Positions 15,180 through 20,144 of a DNA stretch of 20,144 nt are shown here, one piece after another. Source of the stretch: Nostoc sp. GT001 (GTDB lineage: Bacteria > Cyanobacteriota > Cyanobacteriia > Cyanobacteriales > Nostocaceae). Both the position numbers and the translations under genes were made by a program. Under the pieces are notes generated by a model. That model was not told where the DNA came from. It ran no database searches and saw only the letters and a program-made list of their open reading frames with translations. Numbering within the stretch: the stretch's first letter is position 1; each line of letters starts with the position of its first letter. Where the stretch lies: NCBI RefSeq assembly GCF_030382115.1, contig NZ_JAUDRJ010000003.1:6744203-6764346 (forward strand), written 5' to 3'.

Positions 15180-16793
15180 ATGCCGAAAAAATCAATATTG
15201 GTAGCTGAGAATTTAGCCTATAATCTCAGCTTAGACAGAACTTTATTTCAAGGGGTTTATGTGAATATCGACGCGGGCGATCGCATCGCTTTGGTTGGTC
15301 GCAACGGAATAGGAAAATCAACCCTTTTCAAGATACTTGCAGGTCAAATTAACCCATGTACAGGTTCAGTTTGGTGTAATAGTATTGTCTATTATTTGCC
15401 ACAAATAAGTACTGTCAGACAAGAAATCACAGCAGATACAATACTTAATTTTTTGATTTCTATCTCTGATGATTGGTGGAAGATTGACGATATTCTGCAA
15501 ACACAATTCCACACCAAAATTGACTTATCTTTACCAATTATTAACTTGAGTGGTGGAGAACTTACTAAACTTTTTTTGGCAATCGGTTTAGCTCAAGAAC
15601 CAAACTTGCTATTACTCGATGAGCCAACCAACCACATGGATTTGCAAGCATTAGAAAGCTTAAGACACTTTCTTTTGAATTTCACAGGTGCGTATGTAAT
15701 TGTCTCTCATAAGCCTTTTTTCTTAGACCAAGTAACAGAAGTTACCTGGGAACTTACACCTATTGGCTTGAAAATATATGGCGGTAATTTCTCGTACTAT
15801 CGAGAACAGAAAGAAATAGAGTTAGAGGCAGCATTGCGATCGCACGAAGCCGCCAGAAAGGAACTCAAACGTACCCAAGCCACAGCTATGCAAGAACAGC
15901 AACGCGCAGCCCAATCTAGTCGCAACGGTCGCGCCAAGTTTCTGAATGGTAGTATTGATAGAATGGCAGCCGGACTGATTAAAACCAAAGCTGAGGTGTC
16001 TACCGGAACTGCAAAGAAGAAACATGAAGCAGCAGTAGCAAAGGCCAATCAAAAAGTTGCAGAGACGAAGGTCAAAACTACGAAAGTAACGAGTATTCAG
16101 CTAGAAGAAAAAAATCACAAGCACCGAAATCTAATCAATATCCAGGGTGCAAATCTTAAAGTATCAGAACGTCTGTTGATTCAAAATATTCAACTGCATA
16201 TATCATCTGGCGATCGCATAGCTATTATCGGCGCAAACGGTTCTGGTAAATCGAGTCTGGTAAAGGCAATTTTGGGAATGGAAAACCAAACAGCAGTTTT
16301 AGAATCAGGTGAGGTTTTGCTCACACCAACGATGAAAGCTGTATATCTCGATCAAACTTACGAATTGGTAAATCGCCAATACACAATTCTGGAAAATATG
16401 CAAGCTGCCAATCCGAATCTCAGCTATCAGCTTTTGCGTCAACAGTTGGGACACTTCCTCTTTAAATATGATGACGTTCACAAAAGCGCTTCCATACTGA
16501 GTGGGGGTGAATTAGCAAGATTAGCGATCGCTATGATCAGTATCTTAGAAATCGATCTACTGATTCTCGATGAGCCAACAAATAACCTAGATATTGAAAC
16601 TGTTGAACAAATGGTCTTAGGTATCAATGATTACCAAGGAGCGCTTTGGGTAATATCCCACGATATCGATTTCCTCAGCCGAATTAACATTACCCAAGGT
16701 TTCAAGTTCAGGGAACAAACTTTGCAAATGACAACTTATTTACCGAGTACACCAGAGCAATATTATCGAGAGTTGCTGGAATGTGATAAATAA
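15180..16793 (+). CDS. ABC-F family ATPase (ribosome-associated type)
   Basis: A 537-residue soluble protein with two ABC ATPase domains and no membrane part, the ABC-F layout; such proteins act on ribosomes in translation control or antibiotic protection. Domain 1 has Walker A GRNGIGKST (40-48), signature LSGGELTK and Walker B LLLLDEPTNHMD with VSHKPFF. Domain 2 has GANGSGKSS, LSGGELARLA, LLILDEPTNNLD and ISHDIDFL. The interdomain linker is long, basic and alanine-rich, with SSRNGRAKFLNGSIDRMAAG and a KKKHEAAVAKANQKVAETK helix, different from the acidic linker of EttA-like housekeeping members. ATG 15180 follows a GAGG at 15166-15169; the TTG at 15171 is too close to it. Substrate or drug cannot be predicted. 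Confidence 0.92.
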   Translation: MPKKSILVAENLAYNLSLDRTLFQGVYVNIDAGDRIALVGRNGIGKSTLFKILAGQINPCTGSVWCNSIVYYLPQISTVRQEITADTILNFLISISDDWWKIDDILQTQFHTKIDLSLPIINLSGGELTKLFLAIGLAQEPNLLLLDEPTNHMDLQALESLRHFLLNFTGAYVIVSHKPFFLDQVTEVTWELTPIGLKIYGGNFSYYREQKEIELEAALRSHEAARKELKRTQATAMQEQQRAAQSSRNGRAKFLNGSIDRMAAGLIKTKAEVSTGTAKKKHEAAVAKANQKVAETKVKTTKVTSIQLEEKNHKHRNLINIQGANLKVSERLLIQNIQLHISSGDRIAIIGANGSGKSSLVKAILGMENQTAVLESGEVLLTPTMKAVYLDQTYELVNRQYTILENMQAANPNLSYQLLRQQLGHFLFKYDDVHKSASILSGGELARLAIAMISILEIDLLILDEPTNNLDIETVEQMVLGINDYQGALWVISHDIDFLSRINITQGFKFREQTLQMTTYLPSTPEQYYRELLECDK

Positions 16794-16889
16794 AGCGATC
16801 GCCTCATGTAAATTTCTAGCTCAACAATAGAAGCCGCAAAGCATACAGGCAAGTTATAATTCTCTTGCGGTGCAACGTAACAAAAATTT

Positions 16890-17216
16890 ATGAGTAATCC
16901 CCTTGTGCAAGCCTTTTTCGTAGGCAGAGCGGTAGCAGAAGTAGTTAATGAGCGTTTAGAGGTCGCCTTGACCGATGCTTTGAGCGATCTGGGCAAATTT
17001 GATGCAGAAGCTAGAGAGCAGCTGCGCCAGTTTACAGAAGAAGTCCTAGAGCGGGCAAATCGGGCAGCAGAATCAGCTAATGCTGGTCAAGCTACCGCAG
17101 GTAGTGGGCAAGCTAGCTCTGATTCCGGTGACTTGCAAGCAGATATTGACGAATTACGAGCAGAAATTGCCCTGTTACGAACAGAATTGCAACATTATCG
17201 CCGAACTTCTGCATAA
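16890..17216 (+). CDS. Small conserved cyanobacterial coiled-coil protein
   Basis: A 108-residue protein that I believe belongs to the DUF6825 family of cyanobacteria; function is unknown. Residues 1-60 form an alpha-helical region ([20 protein letters not shown], then alternating acidic and hydrophobic residues). A Gly/Ser/Ala-rich hinge (64-82, [16 protein letters not shown]) is followed by a short leucine-heptad coiled coil ([20 protein letters not shown], 85-104). No signal peptide or membrane segment is seen. It lies 101 nt before the ABC1-type kinase gene, on the same strand, so it may belong to the kinase-phosphatase operon. From memory a similar order (small protein, kinase, PphA) exists in Synechocystis (sll1769-sll1771). 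Confidence 0.75.
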   Translation: MSNPLVQAFFVGRAVAEVVNERLEVALTDALSDLGKFDAEAREQLRQFTEEVLERANRAAESANAGQATAGSGQASSDSGDLQADIDELRAEIALLRTELQHYRRTSA

Positions 17217-17220
17217 ATTT

Positions 17221-17289
17221 TAGTCATTGGTCATTAGTCATTGGTGAAAAATTATGTACGAATGACAAAAGACAAATGACAAAGGACAC
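17221..17289. repeat. GTCATTR repeat hairpin between coiled-coil and kinase genes
   Basis: Units AGTCATTGGTCATTAGTCAT (17222-17241) are followed by the inverse AATGACAAAAGACAAATGAC (17261-17280) and AAAGGACAC. The two halves can pair, so the transcript between these two genes could form a long hairpin. Confidence 0.8.
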
Positions 17290-17317
17290 TTAAGAAAAAA
17301 ACAGTTTAGGAATCAGA

Positions 17318-19054
17318 GTGTCTTTTCTTCCAAGTGATTCGGTTGCAAACCAACGGTACACAAAGTATATGGAACAAGGTTATTCAGAGAAGGCATACCG
17401 TTGGAATCGGGAAAAATACTCTAGCAGAAGGCGTTTTGTGGACATTTGGTCTTTTGTCTTGACCTTATTGTTCAAACTTTGGCTATACAACAAATCTTGG
17501 AGTTATCCGGGTGGTGTGACTGACGCAAAGCAAACTACAAGACGAAAAACCCAAGCGGTCTGGATTCGCAATACCCTACTAGATTTAGGGCCAACCTTTA
17601 TCAAAGTTGGGCAACTGTTTTCAACCCGTGCTGATATATTCCCTGGTGAATATGTAGAAGAATTAGCCAAGTTACAAGACAAAGTACCGGCATTTAGCTA
17701 TGAGCAAGTAGAAGCGATCGTTGAGAAAGAACTAGGCAAGAAAATTCCTGAACTCTTCCATAATTTTGAACCTATTCCCTTAGCTGCTGCTAGCTTGGGG
17801 CAAGTACACAAAGCTGTACTACATACTGGAGAATCAGTTGTTGTCAAGGTGCAACGTCCTGGACTAAAGAAGTTATTTGAAATAGATTTACAGATTCTCA
17901 AAGGAATTACCCGCTACTTTCAAAACCATCCCAAATGGGGACGGGGACGAGATTGGTTGGGTATTTACGAAGAATGTTGTCGCATTCTTTGGGAAGAAAT
18001 TGATTATCTTAACGAAGGTCGTAACGCCGATACTTTTCGCCGGAACTTTCGTGGCTACGATTGGGTGAATGTCCCCAGAATATACTGGCGTTACGCTACT
18101 TCCAGAGTGCTGACTTTAGAATATCTTCCTGGAATTAAAATTAGTCAATACGAAGCTTTAGAAGCAGCGGGTTTAGATCGAAAAGCGATCGCTCGTCAAG
18201 GCGCTCAAGCCTACTTACTACAATTACTCAATAGTGGCTTCTTCCACGCCGATCCTCACCCAGGTAATATTGCCGTTAGTGCAAATGGCGCTCTAATATT
18301 CTACGATTTTGGGATGATGGGGCGGATTAAGTCCAACGTCCGAGAAGGACTGATGGAAACACTGTTTGGCATTGCTCAAAAAGATGGCGATCGCGTTGTG
18401 CAATCTCTGATAGATTTAGGTGCGATCGCCCCAACTGATGATATGGGGCCAGTGCGGCGTTCCGTCCAGTATATGCTGGACAATTTTATGGATAAGCCTT
18501 TTGAGAACCAGTCAGTTGCAGCAATCAGTGACGACCTTTACGAAATAGCTTATAATCAGCCATTTAGATTTCCTGCAACTTTCACTTTTGTGATGCGTGC
18601 CTTTTCTACCTTAGAAGGGGTAGGCAAAGGCTTAGATCCAGAGTTTAACTTTATGGAAGTTGCCAAACCGTATGCAATGCAACTTATGACCGATATGAAT
18701 GGTTCTGAGGGGAATAGCTTTCTTAACGAATTAAGTCGCCAAGCAGCTCAGGTAAGTAGTACCGCCTTTGGTCTACCACGTAGATTAGAGGATACACTAG
18801 AGAAGCTAGAGCAGGGAGACATGCGCTTGCGCGTTCGGTCTATAGAAACCGAACGCCTGCTGCGGCGACAGAGTAGTATTCAGCTCTCAATAAGCTATGC
18901 TCTGTTAATCAGCGGTTTCACGCTTTCAGCTACTATTTTAGTGGTTAAGGATTATGTATGGTTGGCACTGCTACCTGGTTTAATCGCAGCGGCGCTTTCA
19001 GCGATCATGATCCGATTACTTTTACGCCTCGACCGTTACGATCGTATGTATTAA
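17318..19054 (+). CDS. ABC1/AarF/UbiB-type atypical kinase
   Basis: A 578-residue membrane-associated atypical kinase of the ABC1K family, linked to quinone and prenyl-lipid metabolism in bacteria, plastids and mitochondria. Family motifs are all present: KVGQ at 96-99, the Ala-rich loop AAASLGQVH at 156-164, K177 in VVVKVQRPG, EEIDYLNEG (226-234), HADPHPGN (310-317) and DFG (330-332). The C-terminus has two hydrophobic helices (about 520-545 and 547-570). The GTG start follows TAGGA (17307-17311) at 6 nt spacing; ATG 17369 is a less likely alternative without a binding site. The PP2C phosphatase gene starts 15 nt after the stop, so the two are almost certainly co-transcribed. Real substrate is unknown; ABC1 proteins may act as ATPases rather than protein kinases. 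Confidence 0.93.
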   Translation: MSFLPSDSVANQRYTKYMEQGYSEKAYRWNREKYSSRRRFVDIWSFVLTLLFKLWLYNKSWSYPGGVTDAKQTTRRKTQAVWIRNTLLDLGPTFIKVGQLFSTRADIFPGEYVEELAKLQDKVPAFSYEQVEAIVEKELGKKIPELFHNFEPIPLAAASLGQVHKAVLHTGESVVVKVQRPGLKKLFEIDLQILKGITRYFQNHPKWGRGRDWLGIYEECCRILWEEIDYLNEGRNADTFRRNFRGYDWVNVPRIYWRYATSRVLTLEYLPGIKISQYEALEAAGLDRKAIARQGAQAYLLQLLNSGFFHADPHPGNIAVSANGALIFYDFGMMGRIKSNVREGLMETLFGIAQKDGDRVVQSLIDLGAIAPTDDMGPVRRSVQYMLDNFMDKPFENQSVAAISDDLYEIAYNQPFRFPATFTFVMRAFSTLEGVGKGLDPEFNFMEVAKPYAMQLMTDMNGSEGNSFLNELSRQAAQVSSTAFGLPRRLEDTLEKLEQGDMRLRVRSIETERLLRRQSSIQLSISYALLISGFTLSATILVVKDYVWLALLPGLIAAALSAIMIRLLLRLDRYDRMY

Positions 19055-19069
19055 TTGTTGCAAAAAATT

Positions 19070-19807
19070 ATGAAACTTAATTTCACGGGTTTTAGCGATC
19101 CGGGACTTATTCGTTCTAATAATCAGGATGCTTACTATATAGACCCAGAAGGGCGGTTTTTTGTTGTCGCCGATGGCATGGGTGGTCATGCTGGAGGTGA
19201 AGAGGCAAGTCGGATTGCTACTGGAGAAATTCAGGCATATTTGGTAGCAAATTGGGAAACTTCTAAGTCTTCTCAAGAATTACTAGAGGAAGCTTTGTGG
19301 GGTGCCAATGAAGCGATTTTGCAGGATCAGCAAAATCATCCCGAACGCGCCGACATGGGGACAACTGTTGTAGCAGTGATTTTTCGCTCTCCAGAGTCGC
19401 CTTGGTGCGCTCATGTTGGCGATTCGCGGCTGTATCGCTTCCGAGAGTCGCACTTGGAACAGGTAACGGAAGACCACACTTGGGTAGCACGAGCAATTAA
19501 AATTGGTGACATAAGTTTAGATGAAGCACGATTACATCCTTTTCGTCATGTATTATCGCGCTGTTTGGGGCGCGAAGACTTGCATCAAATCGATGTGCAA
19601 CCACTAGATGTAAAAGTTGGCGATCGCTTGCTCTTATGTAGTGATGGTCTTACAGAAGAACTTGTCGAGCAGAAGATTGCTAACTGCCTCCAAGATAGTC
19701 CTTGGCTTGATAAAGCTGCCATCTCTCTTGTTGAGGCTGCCAAAGAGCATGGAGGGCACGATAACATCACAGTTGTCATCGTCTCGCTTGAAGAAAATAG
19801 TCATTAG
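19070..19807 (+). CDS. pphA: PP2C-type Ser/Thr phosphatase, PphA-like
   Basis: A 245-residue cytoplasmic metal-dependent phosphatase. PP2C motifs are complete: SNNQDAYY with D20, VVADGMGGHAGGEEAS with D35, GTT (97-99), HVGDSRLYR with D118, LLCSDGLTEEL with D192, and GGHDNITVV with D231. The overall sequence resembles cyanobacterial PphA, which dephosphorylates the nitrogen regulator PII; the small length, the metal residues and the DHTWxA flap region all agree. The symbol is therefore probable, not certain. ATG 19070 is chosen over a TTG at 19055 that directly follows the kinase stop. The last codons and the TAG stop are formed by a GTCATTA repeat (19799 onward). Confidence 0.9.
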   Translation: MKLNFTGFSDPGLIRSNNQDAYYIDPEGRFFVVADGMGGHAGGEEASRIATGEIQAYLVANWETSKSSQELLEEALWGANEAILQDQQNHPERADMGTTVVAVIFRSPESPWCAHVGDSRLYRFRESHLEQVTEDHTWVARAIKIGDISLDEARLHPFRHVLSRCLGREDLHQIDVQPLDVKVGDRLLLCSDGLTEELVEQKIANCLQDSPWLDKAAISLVEAAKEHGGHDNITVVIVSLEENSH

Positions 19808-19894
19808 TCATTAGTCGATGCTTAGTAACTTTAAACAAATGACTAAGGACATAGACGCGCCAGCGGCTTTCCGCAGGGTAGGACAAAGGACAAA
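19799..19894. repeat. GTCATTA repeat with a nested element
   Basis: AGTCATTAGTCATTAGTC (19799-19816) and inverse AAATGACTAAGGACA (19837-19851) resume as GGACAAAGGACAAAT (19881-19895). A 29-nt GC-rich word, TAGACGCGCCAGCGGCTTTC then CGCAGGGTA (19852-19880), splits the block and is flanked by GGACA on both sides. Confidence 0.7.
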
Positions 19895-19895
19895 T

Positions 19896-20144
19896 CTGGT
19901 AAATATACTCAGTAATTTGTTCAGCGTGAGCATTTTTCCTTTTTACAATTTGATACAAATATTTTTAGCCTCTAAAATCACCCAAAGAGCCTAAATTTGT
20001 ATAAATTGGTAAATTGACATCTTGCACGTAATAAGGTAAAGCGACTATAATTCACGCTTATTACCATTAATTCCCCAACCTCCTTACAATTTTCCTCCTC
20101 CGAAGCTTCTTCCACCCTTGCGGAGACAGTATCTTAGGCTTTTT
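19896..20144. other. Right-edge spacer, no gene seen
   Basis: No supported coding region. TTGACA (20014-20019) and TATAAT (20046-20051) occur but are 26 nt apart, too far for a normal promoter. A 29-codon minus-strand frame (20067-19978) is preceded by AAGGAGG but is too short to accept. Confidence 0.45.

Noticed and set aside
20014..20051. TTGACA and TATAAT as a promoter
   Set aside because: The 26-nt spacing is too long for a standard sigma-70-type promoter, and nothing downstream is visible in the window.
19978..20067. 29-codon minus-strand frame with AAGGAGG upstream
   Set aside because: Too short and without a recognisable motif; the purine-rich site could occur by chance.

Overview
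The window is chromosomal DNA from a cyanobacterium, most likely a filamentous Nostoc/Anabaena-type strain. Three photosystem II small-subunit genes (psbK, psbM, psbZ) make it a phototroph. The octamer GCGATCGC (HIP1) occurs more than 20 times in 20 kb. The spacers carry the short heptameric repeats (GTCATTR type), AATTCGT/AATTACG repeats and hairpin repeats that are typical of Nostocales. The clade call is an inference from these repeats.

Layout. 1-2550 (+): tgt (queuosine tRNA modification), psbK, a small 2Fe-2S ferredoxin and psbM; clear hairpin terminators follow psbK and psbM. 2669-3520 (-): a tandem universal stress protein. 4210-5781 (-): a Tat-exported PhoD-type alkaline phosphatase with a candidate Pho box far upstream. 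6205-7882 (-): a zinc-ribbon membrane protein followed 4 nt later by a ProA-like protein that appears to lack the catalytic cysteine. 7883-8565: gene-poor, with a GTTTACA motif cluster and a possible gene remnant. 8566-9745 (-): tRNA-Gly(GCC), ribH and psbZ. 9896-12637 (+): a 913-residue DHH-CBS-tRNA nucleotidyltransferase fusion. 12650-14157 (-): an accessory patch with a Uma2-family protein and a DUF433/DUF5615 toxin-antitoxin-like pair. 14360-14644 (-): a small membrane protein. 15180-16793 (+): an ABC-F ATPase. 16890-19807 (+): a likely operon of a small coiled-coil protein, an ABC1/UbiB-type kinase and a PP2C phosphatase closely resembling PphA.

How the parts fit. Most genes are housekeeping or photosynthetic. 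The tRNA-Gly does not encode its CCA end, so it depends on nucleotidyltransferases such as the one encoded 1.3 kb away. The kinase and phosphatase genes are only 15 nt apart and were probably kept together. I see no clear novel defence or mobile system. The observations most worth following are the ProA-like protein with an altered active site, the displaced Pho box, a repeat sequence read in frame inside the tRNA nucleotidyltransferase fusion, and repeats that supply stop codons of neighbouring genes.
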